A stretch of DNA of 64,000 bases from Plasmopara viticola (GCA_001695595.3 MBPM02000021.1:62001-126000), one strand, 5' to 3'; positions 1 to 11,699 are shown, counted from the first letter of the stretch. Notes: generated by a model not told the origin, from the sequence alone. Program-made: numbers and translations.

Positions 1-1562
1 TCCGTCTTCTAGTAGTTTTTGAAAAAGCTGGACACGATCTCTAAAAGATAAGACTTGAGGGGTCGTAACGAGAATAAGAGCTGAGCATAAGGGGATGACG
101 CCTTCCCATTCATCAGCATAAATATTGCGTGTGCATCGCGATTACCGTCTTCTTTCAGCAACTCAAGATCCACAATCTCCTTAATTACAGGCATTGAAGG
201 CCACAGCCACGCACCATCAGGCATATAGCAGCGTCGGCAGTCTCGGTCGTACAATTGATTAAACAGCTTTATTGAGGACACAACTGCCGCAAATAAAACC
301 AGTTTCTTCTCGTCCATGCTATCAGCTGAAAGCGTGTTGCTAAGGCTAATTGTCCAGCACGTGTCGTAGATAAACCGCTTTAAAAACGTTACAACGGTTT
401 GAACTTTGTTTAACTTAAAGGCCAAGGCCCGTCGTAAAATGCTTTATCATCTAGACTCAGAAGCATGTGACTATAGACGACATTGAAAACTATCAGCACT
501 TGCAATTGCTACGTCGATTGGTGAGCAAACCTGTAAAATGTTGTGGTGCTATGTTTTCAACTCTGGTTTTAATCCACTGCCACACACTGCAAACTAAACT
601 TGCGTTGTTGGTGGTGTTGTCATAGGTGCCAGCATGTTGCTCAACGGTCATTGCACTTAAAAGAGCCAACAAAGCGGCAGGTGGATTTGCAAATTTGGCT
701 GCCACGCTCAGTACGTAGGGTCTTCCAATTGACAACAACACGGTGCTCAAGAAGTGACAGAACCGTGGAACAGCATCCTCATCAGCAACATCTTGCTTAT
801 CACCAAGATGCACCAATATGTCAAGGCATCGTGCACTAAAATTAGACTGGCAAATAAGCTGCCACTGAAGACGTACGCTCACCTCGGCTTCACCCAAAGC
901 CATAGTACCACATCGAACTTCCTCGTCCGATGTTAAAACTCCAGTCGTAAGATACGTCGGGGGAGCGATCAGAACTTCTGCTTCATCCATGTTGCAATCT
1001 TCTTCAAGTGCCATAGGACCTTGCTCGAGTTGCTTTACATCGAACGCCCATTGCACTAATGAGGAAGTCACCAAAACCGACATGATACACGGGACGACTT
1101 TAACAAAAGCACTATCATGTGAGCAAATGGACGTTAGCTCAACAACATTGCCAACTACAATCGCGCGTTGCTGCCACGACATCGCTCTTATCGCATAACG
1201 ATCACAAAATTGCTGTAAAATAGACGCCCAGAACAGCCCCGCTGTCATTGTTGTGTCAATTACGGTCGTGACCACAAAGCTTGTAAGTATAGAGCTTACT
1301 GCACAAGGAGAAAGCAGAACTCTCTCTCCGAATGTCTGATACACGAAAAATTGTCGCCTTTGCTGGTCTTGAATCCACCACCGTAGTGTTTGAGCAGCAA
1401 TTTTCACAACGACTTGAGCCAACAGATCGTTTTCCAAACGTGATACACTCTCCCTCGCTTGCTTGTCAATGCACTTGCGCAGTGCATCAAATATCCCATA
1501 CCTTGTGGTAATAGCTCTTGTAAACGGCGTTACTGGGCTTGAATTCGAAACAGTATCTCCAT
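1..1562 (-). pseudogene. Partial, broken duplicate of the HECT E3 ligase gene
   Basis: This segment is a near-identical copy of the middle of the HECT ubiquitin-ligase gene at 5698-9083, running off the window start. It is interrupted by small deletions: four bases are missing near 86, one base plus changes near 405-420, and about 17 bases near 512-518 compared with the longer copy. At about 1515-1555 the copy jumps to sequence matching about 8847-8880 of the parent, so roughly 470 bp have been deleted internally. The HECT catalytic end is not in the window. It can encode two fragments (9-425 and 493-1572) but not a full protein. At one site (about 768) this copy keeps a base that the longer copy has lost. 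I infer a recent segmental duplication followed by decay. Confidence 0.85.
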
Positions 1563-2051
1563 TCTTTTCCACTCTAGATCCGCTATCCTTGTTCGAGAAC
1601 GGAAGATGTTGTTTTAAGTCCTTTAAGACGTTGCTGCTTGCTGCGATGCAACCATCATACTAGCACACGTGCAAAAATCTTCGCACCACTCATTTCGTCG
1701 GATAAAGACTTCGCCTGTCCGATTATCCATTATAGCATAGAAGTACGTTAATAAGAAATTTCCATACCTTGTTCTCAGCAGCGTGCCAGATTAGCGATGT
1801 ACCGAATCCTTGTTCTCCGCATCGCTCCCTTTGTCACTACATAGCGCATACTTCCTTTCTCCCACATAAACGTCGATCAAGCTTTTGATGCCGGATCAGA
1901 ATTTGACAATTTGCGCTGTGTTGTTGAAGCCTTTGCTGGCAAAGCACGTCTGCTGACTAATTGTGGTCCAAGCATTATGATAATTGTGAGGATAAAGAAC
2001 AGGTGAAGTGGCGATAGGAAAGCTTGATATCCATTAAAATAATTACGTCAT
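1563..2051. other. Intergenic, no gene recognised
   Basis: Between the HECT duplicate and the CRN gene I see no open frame with recognisable content. The segment should hold the 3' flank of the CRN gene, which is read on the minus strand. Confidence 0.5.
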
Positions 2052-2855
2052 TCACTGCGAAGACTGAAATGATGCACTCCTCAATCGTCTCTTGCGATTT
2101 GTGAATGCTTTCCTGCATTGCGACACTAACCCTGGTAGTTTCTCTACAATTTGGTCTAAAAAGTGGCCATACGCGCTAATCAAGCCCAACGTACACATAA
2201 CCGGCGGCACTCCATCCTTCAAACATTTTTCTTTGTCACCGACACTTTCTCCATACGAAAAAACAATAGCAATGAAGACCAAGCTGATGAGATAGAGGAT
2301 GTTGAAAAAGACTGAGAGCAACCGCGCAACTGCTGTTCTGGCCAAGTCAGGCAAACATGCGTTGAGGTTAATTTGTTGCAACAACTCTGAAACGATATAC
2401 ATACCTTCCCCAACATCAACACCTTTCTTACCGCGAATTTCCGTTTCATCGGTAAGCAGAGAAAATTTTTCATTCGCAACCGCAACGCTGACATGATCTC
2501 TCCCACGTGTATCAACGAGCAAGTGAAGCACATTCTCTTTGGGAACTTCAGTAAAGTGCGTCTTTATCAGCGACGTTGGCTTTAACAGTAGCTCTTTCTT
2601 CAAATGTTTTTTTTCTATGTCCTCTGGTATCGTCGCGTTCTGAAGCCGAACCAAATCGCTGTCATCGTCCTTCATCCATTTGCCTTTCTTGTTGCCGTTC
2701 TTCTTGGCAAGATAAAGAACGAGCTGGTCCGACGGAAAATCATAGTGCGCTTCCTTCGCGATCAACTTCTTTAAGATTGCAATTGACTGCTGGTTGCCTA
2801 TCTCAACGGCAATTACACGTTCTTCGCCGACAATTGCGCAGAACAGCACCACCAT
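2052..2855 (-). CDS. Crinkler (CRN)-type effector with a hydrophobic C-terminal half
   Basis: The 267-residue open frame begins with a typical CRN N-terminus (MV.LFCAIVG) and carries LYLAK at residues 47-51, a variant of the LFLAK motif that characterises oomycete Crinklers. An HLLV-type segment at about 110-113 fits the end of the DWL part of the CRN header. CRN headers are known to direct proteins into host plant cells, often to the nucleus. Unusually, the C-terminal half is not a recognised nuclease, kinase or P-loop domain: it has one strongly hydrophobic stretch at about 179-200 followed by a Cys-containing segment and a basic tail. There is no classical signal peptide, as is common for CRNs. 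Related decayed copies lie at 11.7-11.93 kb and 49.75-50.61 kb. The start is the first Met of the conserved header. The header call is firm; the function of the C-terminal half is unknown. Confidence 0.8.
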   Translation of the reverse strand: MVVLFCAIVGEERVIAVEIGNQQSIAILKKLIAKEAHYDFPSDQLVLYLAKKNGNKKGKWMKDDDSDLVRLQNATIPEDIEKKHLKKELLLKPTSLIKTHFTEVPKENVLHLLVDTRGRDHVSVAVANEKFSLLTDETEIRGKKGVDVGEGMYIVSELLQQINLNACLPDLARTAVARLLSVFFNILYLISLVFIAIVFSYGESVGDKEKCLKDGVPPVMCTLGLISAYGHFLDQIVEKLPGLVSQCRKAFTNRKRRLRSASFQSSQ

Positions 2856-3316
2856 GTTTCTTCACGGAAAGTTCGAAAATGCTTCTTTTCCAGCAAGCTT
2901 AACGAACTTGGTACCCTCCGAAAAGCGATGATGACATCTAGATAGAAGCGATACTTTGTACTAAATTTGATATTCGATTAATATAATATTATTCCGCGAC
3001 AGAGATTGTAATGGGCAGACGCTGAAAATGTTCGATAGCCACACACACGTAGTCAAGACCTTTCCAAGTTTTTTATGAATCCCAATATTTTTTTTCGATT
3101 CTCTTAAGACTGAGTCAAATGGCAACGGTGTTACTATATCCTACACGTACAGTCATATTTTTTTAAAAGAAGCACAAAACATGACTAACACTGTTTTTTA
3201 ACATGGCTGCTAATACAAGAAAAGCTCATTTCGTAAAGCTGACCTTATGAGCACGCGGCAGCCACCGCTAACTTATGGCTTTGTGATTAATGCCAAAGAA
3301 AATACGGTCCATGTGT
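2856..3316. other. Intergenic between CRN gene and protease-like gene
   Basis: AT-rich sequence without a recognisable gene. About 2910-2945 resembles the 5' flank of the other CRN copies (shared string around gatgacat near 2930, 11992 and 50687), so the upstream region of this effector family seems to have been duplicated with it. Confidence 0.45.
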
Positions 3317-5248
3317 TTACACACTCGGCAGATCCGTCTTGTCAACGATGTGAGCGAACGGGAACGGCCCAACAAATTTATACTGATTCTGCTTACGCGT
3401 CGACTTCTCCACTTCGGTATAGTCGAGATTCGAGTAGAACACTTTGTTTGCAGCATACGATTGTGCATGCCACTCAATTTCAAAGGTGTTTACGTAAAAG
3501 TTGCCAAATTGTGCCTTGTATCGCTGCAGCACCTCGTACGGGTAAAAGTAAAAGCCACACAAGTCTGGATCATTCTCACGAATATCTTCCGGCGCGGGAG
3601 ATAAGACGTACGCAATCTTCTGTGCCAACATTGGTGGTAAACATAACTCGCTTGAACTTTCTGTCACCGTATCGTACTCAAACAAACACATGCGCAGCAT
3701 ATGGTCACCCCACCGTGTCGTGTTGCGTACAAAGTACGTGTAATTGTCATTCATTATACAGAAGTTGGGGTCTGTGCAGCGCAGGTGCAACGGTTGCAGA
3801 CTCACCTTCGCGTACAGTTCCGTCTCCTCCGACAGACACGACTCCACACCGCCACCGACAGTGTTCGAACGCTTTATTGGCAACGGAATATTTACTCCGG
3901 AGTCGCTATGGTGCTTCACATCAATTACTTCAGCCGTGTTGCCACATTGGTACCAGTTTTCGGGATCATAGCTATTAGGACACATGCTAGCCTCCTCCCA
4001 ATCTGTAATCTCTTGCATCCAGTATTTGATACTGTGGCTGCCTCGCGCATGCTTAGGTCCGAGCGCAGGGTGGATGCCATCAAACCACGAGTTCTTCAGA
4101 ATAAATCCTCCGGTATATCCTTGCTTTGTTCGAAAGAGATCATTGTAGCCCACTAAAGTCATGACGTGGCCACCCCCAGAATTCATTACGTCACTTATTA
4201 TAAACTCACCGTTCATATTGTAACCTTCTCTGTAGTCGATAGAAACGCAACAAGTCGTCATCGCCAATTTCGGGGGGCATAGTGTACACGAATTCGAAAA
4301 TGGATTGCATCGATCTTGTTTCGAGAGCTCACCTATGCATGGATAGTAGTGCGTCGTGTATGGTGTTGCAGTCGTAAGTGACATGGCTTGACGGTCCTTC
4401 ATTAGCGCGCGTTTAATCGCCCTTTCATCCATGAGCATCTCCATTTTCTTCAATGCCAAGCTCAACGGGTTTCTTTTGAGCTTCTCGGCCGTCAAACCAT
4501 AATATACAGAATTGTTGCCATCATCAGGGTAATGAGGACAGATGAAATGGGGGTAGATATTATCCTTCAAGCCATTCACTAAATACATAAGTAGCGCAAC
4601 TTCACCTTCCTCGGTCGTGTTCTTCCAAATGCCGTTACCCGGGATCAAACATGCCACTTGCTGCGGTGGTTCAGGAAGGCCCGCACAAAGTCGCAGAACT
4701 TCAGCACCGTACGCCTGTTCCGAGATTGCCATGTACTCATCTTCCTCCAGCCACCCATTGGCAATTCCTTGTTGTCGGTAGCTGTTTTCTAAGACACCAA
4801 CAGTAGCATAGTCCCAACTCGTGCCACGTTCGTCTTGCGTCTTTAATGGAGTCACATGATCGACCGCAAATTTAGTTGGGAAGTCCTCGCTCTTTTTAAA
4901 TTCTTTCTGGTTACTGTTTACTGTCGTGGCTTCATGTACTACAATCACAGAATGCATTGCATCCCTACAAATGTCTCGATAAGCAATGATAAGTCCTTTC
5001 CAAAAGTCATATTCTTTGAATAGTAAGTGTTTCTCACAATTGCTGCTGCATCTTGACAATCGCTTCTTGATGAAGTACAAGGATCTGTGCAGCGTGACTA
5101 TGCAGCTTAAACTAGCGATTCCCACTACGAGAGCAACCACTATCGCCCCCCACGAAGGGCGACGGTAATTGTTATTGTTTGCGCGGTTAACAAAGGTGAG
5201 CTCTTCACACGCAAAGCCGACGGCCTCTGTTCCGTAATCCTTCGCCAT
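3317..5248 (-). CDS. Membrane-anchored papain-like (C1A) protein with Ser in place of the catalytic Cys
   Basis: The uninterrupted 643-residue frame has an N-terminal cytoplasmic tail, one membrane segment at about 34-54 and a papain-fold region. The nucleophile region reads DERGTSW (residues 139-145), where family C1A normally has a Cys directly before the Trp; here it is Ser144 (codon 4819-4817, AGT, one substitution from TGT). The rest of the active site is present: a conserved GGGHVMTLVGYN with His361 and ILKNSW with Asn386. Topology suggests a type II membrane or secreted-pathway protein. Many Cys residues and N-glycosylation-type sites in the C-terminal third agree with an extracytoplasmic location. 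Ser-for-Cys papain-fold proteins are known elsewhere (for example among Plasmodium SERA proteins) and may be non-proteolytic. A mutated enzyme or a sequencing error are alternatives. The first Met precedes the tail and is the only sensible start. Confidence 0.85.
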   Translation of the reverse strand: MAKDYGTEAVGFACEELTFVNRANNNNYRRPSWGAIVVALVVGIASLSCIVTLHRSLYFIKKRLSRCSSNCEKHLLFKEYDFWKGLIIAYRDICRDAMHSVIVVHEATTVNSNQKEFKKSEDFPTKFAVDHVTPLKTQDERGTSWDYATVGVLENSYRQQGIANGWLEEDEYMAISEQAYGAEVLRLCAGLPEPPQQVACLIPGNGIWKNTTEEGEVALLMYLVNGLKDNIYPHFICPHYPDDGNNSVYYGLTAEKLKRNPLSLALKKMEMLMDERAIKRALMKDRQAMSLTTATPYTTHYYPCIGELSKQDRCNPFSNSCTLCPPKLAMTTCCVSIDYREGYNMNGEFIISDVMNSGGGHVMTLVGYNDLFRTKQGYTGGFILKNSWFDGIHPALGPKHARGSHSIKYWMQEITDWEEASMCPNSYDPENWYQCGNTAEVIDVKHHSDSGVNIPLPIKRSNTVGGGVESCLSEETELYAKVSLQPLHLRCTDPNFCIMNDNYTYFVRNTTRWGDHMLRMCLFEYDTVTESSSELCLPPMLAQKIAYVLSPAPEDIRENDPDLCGFYFYPYEVLQRYKAQFGNFYVNTFEIEWHAQSYAANKVFYSNLDYTEVEKSTRKQNQYKFVGPFPFAHIVDKTDLPSV

Positions 5249-5288
5249 TTTTCACCGATCTTGGTCACTTTTACAATTATACTACTAC

Positions 5289-5638
5289 TATTGGAGTACA
5301 TTTTCGGAAAAGGTTGGGGTGACGCCCTCCTTCCAAGCGCGGAAGCTAAATGCTCGCGCGCTTCGGGCAGGTGCTCTCGGGCATCTGCAGGTCTCTAACG
5401 AGTCTCACCCTCGACGCGACGGTCTCCAGCACCAGGGCGCCACCTGGGCTCTTACCAAGTCAGGACTACACAAAATAATGGAAGACCCTCACGGCCTCTG
5501 TGCTGGCTGCACTGCTCGCCGAACGAGACCCGACGTATGCGGACACCACTCTATGCCGTGGACTAGCCATAGAGACTAGCACGTGCATAACTTGGCAACG
5601 CGATATAGTAATACAATACAATACAATATTGGAGTACA
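5289..5638 (+). mobile_element. SINE-like element, copy 1, with target-site duplication
   Basis: A roughly 326-bp unit (5301-5626) ends in a short ATACA-type repeat tail and is flanked by a perfect 12-bp direct repeat (tattggagtaca, 5289-5300 and 5627-5638). The same unit occurs at 12008-12322 and 51016-51321. The short length, lack of coding capacity, simple tail and target-site duplication are those of a SINE. I cannot clearly assign pol III A and B boxes; a GAACGAGACC string around 5520 is only B-box-like. Confidence 0.8.
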
Positions 5639-5697
5639 AGCTGTGATATCCTGTTTCCTATTTTATGTATTATACTTCGATGTAATATTCTTATAGC

Positions 5698-8600
5698 TCA
5701 AGACAAATCGAAGCCTGCATTCGACTTAATAGCGTACAGCAGCTTTCTGCGCATGGCCTCTTTATTCGAGTACGCTGGCAGTTTCAGCAAGTTCATACAT
5801 GTGGCACTAGATGGCAACCGCTCGTCGTCCTCAACACGCACTTGATGAATGCAAATGCGCGGATCTAATTTCGAGAATCCCAGCAATGGCTGACGTGAGC
5901 AACTAGTTATAAACTTAAGTAGCGCCGCGCGGTCTTCTCCTTTAAAATCCTCACGAACGATCTTCCAAAACCACACGATAATCTGTTGAGATGGGTGGTA
6001 GCCGCCACCGTAAACTGTGTTACGCTCCCAGTCGTCGATATCGATATTTGTGGCAGTGCCGCCAATCAGCATCTGCAGCTCAGCAGGGGCAAACATTTGA
6101 ATCCAAACGCCCGGTATCAAATCACGAAAGCCCTTTAAAAAGGCCGCACTCTCTAAAGATGATTGCACATTTAGTTTGTAATTGGCCATCAAATGGATAT
6201 ACCGGATTCGATTGGCATTCGTGACGGGAATATTGGCTCCATCAGGAACGAGATTCCGTGTCACCACTTCACCGAACTCCATTTCGTTTACACTGAATGT
6301 AAGGGCAAGATCTTCCACGTTACCATCGTAGAGCTTAAGGCGCATGAGAGATGCGTACAGCTCCGGGTCTAACGAGTGCAAATCGTCTATATAATTGAAC
6401 TTGCCGAGAAGTTTGTTCAAGAAAAATGCCGCAAACTGTGGCTCCACTAAAATATTTTCGTAGACAGCCTTAGCAAGAACACGACCGAGAAAGCGATAGC
6501 GGTCGAGTGACTCTTTACGTGTATCTACAACATATCGTGCGCCAGGATTCGGGTACAAAAGGTGCTCCTCGGTTTCCAAAAAGAAACCATACTCTGGCGA
6601 GAAAACACTCTTCGTAAGACAATCCATGTACTCTTTAAACACACCACCGCCGTCAATCCCCGCCTCTTCCAAGCCTTGCTCATTGATAAAGGTGATTTTG
6701 ATTCGCATCTTAAGAGATGCAGGGGACATCGTGTCGCACACTTTCTGAAAAAAATCAAAGCTGTCGTTGACAATTTCATCACGCTTCACCCACACTTGCA
6801 AAGCTTGCGAGAACTCGTCACGAACGTTACCTAGCTTTGCCTTTCCGTCTTCTAGTAGTTTTTGAAAAAGCTGGACACGTTCTTTAAAAGATAAGACTTG
6901 AGGGATCGTAACGAGAATAAGAGCTGCGCGAGCATAAGGGGATGACGCCTTTCCATTCATCAGCATAAATATTGCGTGTGCATCGCGATTACCGTCTTCT
7001 TTCATCAACTCAAGATCCACAATCTCCTTAATTACAGGCATTGAAGGCCACAGCCACGCACCATCAGGCATATAGCAGCGTCGGCAGTCTCGGTCGTACA
7101 ATTGATTAAACAGCTTTATTGACGACACAACTGCCGCAAATAAAAGCAGTTCCTTTTCGTCCATGCTATCAGCTGAAAGCGTGTTGCTAGGGCTAATTGT
7201 CCAGCACGTGTCGTAGATAAACTGCTTCAAAAACGTTACAACGGTTTGAACTTCTGCTAAACTTAAAGGCCAAGGCCCGTCGTAAAATGCTTTATCATCT
7301 AGACCCAGAAGCATGTGACTATAGACGACATTGAAAACTATCAGCACTTGCAATTGCAACGTCGATAGTACTGTCTGCTCATTGGTGAGCAAACCTGTAA
7401 AATGTTGTGGTGCTATGTTCTTAACTCTGATTTTAATCCACTGCCACACACTGCAAACTAAACTTGCGTTGTTGGTGGTGTCGTTATAGGTGCCAGCATG
7501 TTGCTCAACGGTCATTGCACTTAAAAGAGCCAACAAAGCGGCAGGTGGATTTGCAAATTTGGCTGCCACGCTCAGTACGTAGGGTCTTCCAATTGACAAC
7601 AACACGGTGCTCAAGAAGTGACAGAACCGTGGACAGCATCCTCATCAGCAACATCTTGCTTATCACCAAGATGCACCAATATGTCAAAGCATCGTGAACT
7701 AAAATTAGACTGGCAAATAAGCTGCCACTGAAGACGTACGCTCACCTCGGCTTCACCCAAAGCCATAGTACCACATCGAACTTCCTCGTCCGATGTTAAA
7801 ACTCCAGTCGTAAGATACGTCGGGGGAGCGATCGGAACTTCTGCTTCATCCATGTTGTAATCTTCTTCAAGTGCCATAGGACCTTGCTCGAGTTGCTTTA
7901 CATCGAACGCCCATTGCACTAATGAGGAAGTCACCAAGACCGACATGATACACGGGACGACTTGAACAAAAGCACTATCATATGAGCAAATGGACGTTAG
8001 CTCAACAACATTGCCAACTACAATCGCGCGTTGCTGCCACGACATCGCTCTTATCGCATAACGGTCACAAAATTGCTGTAAAATAGACGCCCAGAACAGC
8101 CCCGCTGTCATTGTTGTGTCAATTACGGTCGTGACCACAAAGCTAGTAAGTATAGAGCTTACTGCACAAGGAGAAAGCAGAATACTCTCTCCGAATGCCT
8201 GATACACGGCAAATTGTCGCCTCTGCTGGTCTTGAATCGACCATCGTAGTGTTTGAGCAGCAATGTTCACAACGACTCGAGCCAACCGATCGTTCTCCAA
8301 ACGTGATACACTCTCCCTCGCTTGCTCGTCAATGCACTTGCGCAGTGCATCAAATATCCCATACCTTGTAGTAATAGCTAGGTGATACAATACACTCGAG
8401 AGTGCCTTTTGTCCTGTAGAGGTCGGGTAATTCGAGATATTTGTCAGTGTCTCCAGCAGCAACAAGTACGGATGTGAGACGATCGATGTATTCATCACTA
8501 AAGTTTCCAACTCCTTTCGCACTAACGTCTGCAGTACAATTTCACACATCCTTGTAACTTGATACACCCAACACGCATCTTTGTCCACTCCAAACAAATT

Positions 8601-9083
8601 TGCTCCTTGCTCACCCTTTAAACAATTTACAAGTACCATAAACACCAAATAATCCTGTACTTTGCGCATCCTGTTAGGCGACATCTGATCCTTCATAGTT
8701 TTATGTCTAGCAAAGAGAAACTGCCGCAGGTAACACTGAAGCTGCACCGTAGGCAACGCTTTATTCTGGATATCGTCGGTTAACACTGTCTGTGCAAGCT
8801 GTAGCTCCAACAAGCTGAATACTTGAGATCTAGCTTGCTCTGCGGCTTTTAAACGGCGGTACTGGGCTTGAATTCGAATGCTGGCGGCCACACGCGTCTT
8901 CATAGCGTGTCGCTCCTCCCTGGCCAAGCGATTTTGCAACATAAGCTCCTCCTTGGACCCAGCAAGCACATTATCTCCTTTAGAGTTTGACAGCACGGCA
9001 ATCCGCGCGTTATAGCCCGTCGTGGGCTTCTTGCGGCCGCTAAGATTTACCTTGCGCGCGGGCTTAAAGCTACCATCGAACAT
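5698..9083 (-). CDS. UBE3C: HECT E3 ubiquitin ligase, UBE3C/Hul5 type, with one frameshift
   Basis: The N-terminus (MFDGSFKPARKVNLSG) and the following IQ-like helix (ASIRIQAQYRRLKAA) match the UBE3C/Hul5 family, HECT ligases that extend ubiquitin chains on proteasome-bound substrates. The C-terminal HECT domain is complete: the catalytic Cys lies in PSSATCMNLLKLP (codon 5799-5797) and the protein ends in GFDLS, as is usual for this family. The frame is split at about 7633 by loss of one base, giving fragments 7611-9083 and 5698-7614. The duplicate at 1-1562 keeps the base, so the ancestral frame was open. Corrected length would be about 1,128 residues, near the family's usual size. Either this copy is newly inactivated, or it is a sequencing or assembly error. 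No introns are evident. Confidence 0.85.
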
Positions 9084-10333
9084 GGACGATTAGTAGAGGA
9101 ATCCGGGAGGTTATGAAAGAGACGAGATCGAGGAAATGAAGACTGGCAATGATAAAAGCTACGCAAGGGGCGACTGCAGTGACGCGACGAATGCGGAACG
9201 ACGTCTTCTCGAACCTTTGCCAAAAGTAGGAGTGAAGGCGCGGTACGTCTGGGAAGTACCAAATTATATAGTTTCTACCAATTGTTGCGCGATGTGAAGA
9301 ACGGTTTAATGTTAAGGTACGATGCACTACAAGAAGAAATTGTTATCTTGGTTTTACAATAATAACTTTTCAGCTCGTTCACCGTCGGCAGTATATACTT
9401 TTACATCAATTCATTCCTACATTTTAAATCTACAGTGCAAATTAATTTACTTCCACATGGACCAAAGCCTACAGTGGATGTAGGACACCTAAATTCTATG
9501 ACTACTACCACCGGTCATAAACGTACGTGACACGCTACATCTTAACTTCTTGCTTAACAAAGCAATGTCGACGAGCAAGACCTTTGGTGACTTATTGTAC
9601 GTCTTTGAATAGCCCGGTAGACATCGTCGAATTGGAACGTTTTGCTCTCGACTGAACTCCTCGGACGACTCACGGCCCACCGGACTGCCTTGTGTCGTGC
9701 CAAATCGGCGCGCAATCAGCTGCTAAATTACGTGCTAGTGCACGTCCTACCGTGCTCTAATGGTCCAATCGTCAACGCTTCGCGTGTCTGCCTCCTCATC
9801 ACAGTCAGGCACGTCGCGAGAAAAATTTTGTCGGTAGTCGTATAGGTCGGATTGCTGGTCTCGGGGAAGGCAATGATATATGTGTCGCCTGGCGGGGTAC
9901 TTCGTCATTTTGATATTGAATCCATTTGGACTGGAGCATTACTGCAAGGTGATGCCTAGTGCCGACATGCGACGGTGCACCTTCTCGTCGAGCAGCGAAA
10001 TTTAGCGACGGTGGACATCGGCTTGGATTCTCGCTCGGCCCTTTCCTTCATTAAAGCAACTTCATGACATCTATGCGGAAGGTGGCGGACACAAGGCCGA
10101 CGGCGCTGGTTAGATAATTGCGCTTGATTGTCGCGTGGGTGGTCGGTCATGCTTGTGATGATCAACCTAGACGACCAAATACCGACCACCCCGTCCTTGC
10201 TCGGCACGTGGACCGAGAATAGCAAGATGCGGATGAACCCCAGAAGCGTCACGAGCATCAGGACACTGCCCGTTGAGCAAGAGCAGGGCGGCGATCGTCC
10301 TAATTTTAGGATGAACCTGTCGTCAGCGAAGCC
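9084..10333. other. 5' flank of the HECT gene and unassigned sequence
   Basis: The first few hundred bases must include the HECT promoter. Further on, short open stretches occur on both strands (for example 9642-9845 on plus, 9956-10336 on minus) but none has recognisable motifs. Confidence 0.4.
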
Positions 10334-10945
10334 CATACAACACTAGATCTTTTTAGGACACCGACAAGACAGACCTGGCCATTGTCGACCGCTCGGCGGG
10401 CGGCCACAAGCACGTGAGGAATGTCGCGTACTTACTCAATAAGGAGAGGGAGACGTAAGAGAAAAAGGAGCAGCGCACCGGTGCTGAGAGTGTGTCGGTT
10501 TACCGCTAATCGATTGTTAACGTTGGTGGCGTCTGTATCAATTTGTCGCAACTTCTCGCCGCGCAAGTCGCGCCGTACCAGCTATCTGTCCTTTCGAGCA
10601 TAAACAAGGCTATGCAAAGCACGCTAAGCATGCTCGAGCTCCAGCTCTCCCCGCTCGTCCAAAATTCCGACAGCCTGGCAACCTCTATCAACGTCTACCA
10701 GGAAGCGTTGTGGAGCCAAATCGAGTGATTTCTTTGCCGAGGAAGTGGACAAAGACCAGCATTCCGCGACGACCAGCCCCGGTTTTCTAACAAACGAATG
10801 CTTAACCGACCTGTTCGATCACCTTGTGACGCTTGAGACTCGTGGGGAGATCAATAGTGGCGCACTGGACCAAATTTGTCGACCTAAGGGCGAAGCGTCC
10901 ACTAGCATCGTTCTCACTGGCCTATGCAAGGTGAGCATGTGAAAG
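10334..10945 (+). pseudogene. Decayed coding remnant, possibly a dynamin-like GTPase stalk
   Basis: Two adjacent plus-strand frames (10543-10728 and 10745-10942) read as amphipathic helical protein (for example VLSSINKAM, SINVYQEALWSQIE), and upstream a TDKTDLAIVD string resembles a G4-type TKxD region followed by a charged helix. The order G4-like motif then helical stalk is what a dynamin or Mx-type GTPase would show. Stops and frameshifts interrupt it and no Walker A motif was found, so the assignment is tentative. It could equally be an unrelated helical protein. Confidence 0.3.
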
Positions 10946-11640
10946 CTCGCGATCGTGTCCTGTCGTAAGAGATTCGTGCCCTCCCCCATTGGTGACACAC
11001 CCATTTGACTGGTGTACAATTTCCACACCGATGGGGCGGCTGTCGCACCAAAACAACTTTTCTGATCGAGTCGCGTGTCGCGAAAGCGCCGGATGGCAAC
11101 TTACTAGAATGGGCGGGTGATGACGTGCTTACGTCACGATCGACCAGCCTCGCTTTATTAAATGTGAGGTCAATTACATTGCCCAGCACGATTTCGACCA
11201 TGTCTGAATATGCCTTCTTGGTAATAAGGTCAGGACATTCCGAAAACGTCAGCATCATGGGAACCGACTTTGGCACCTTCAGCAGCTTCTCGGCGGCCAC
11301 TGATATACGTTACGAATGGTACAGCTTACCAGGTCTTGTGCAGGCGATCTTTTAGCCGCTCAGCAATCGTGCACATTTCAAATTTAAAGATCGAGTTGGT
11401 AAAGTCCCGGGACGACCTGCGTATCAGGCGCAGCGGCCGATCGGAGATGCTAATGACGGTCTGCATAAAGGTGTTGTAGCATTTGGCTCGGGGCGAATTA
11501 CTGTGGCCTCAAAATCTTGCTGAAAATACTCAGCACAAAGCGACTCGCGCTTACGGTATGCATTGCTGAAGCGACTGGTTAACGAGTCAAGTTTGGGGCA
11601 AGCACTTTCGCAAGCGGGATTGCGCATTACCTTGGCTACA
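10914..11640 (-). pseudogene. Unassigned coding-like remnant downstream of a CRN fragment
   Basis: Minus-strand frames 10914-11300 and 11424-11627 have protein-like composition and follow, in reading direction, the CRN header fragment at 11.70-11.93 kb. They may be the C-terminal part of that CRN gene broken by frameshifts. I recognise no domain. The overlapping plus strand is also partly open, so strand assignment is uncertain. Confidence 0.3.
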
Positions 11641-11699
11641 TCACGATAAAAAACAGGTGTACTTGACGTTTTAGCTCCTTACGTTCGTCATTGTGTTGT

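Noticed and set aside
3247..3978. Plus-strand 243-residue open frame
   Set aside because: Antisense to the papain-like gene; the minus-strand frame is far longer and has conserved motifs.
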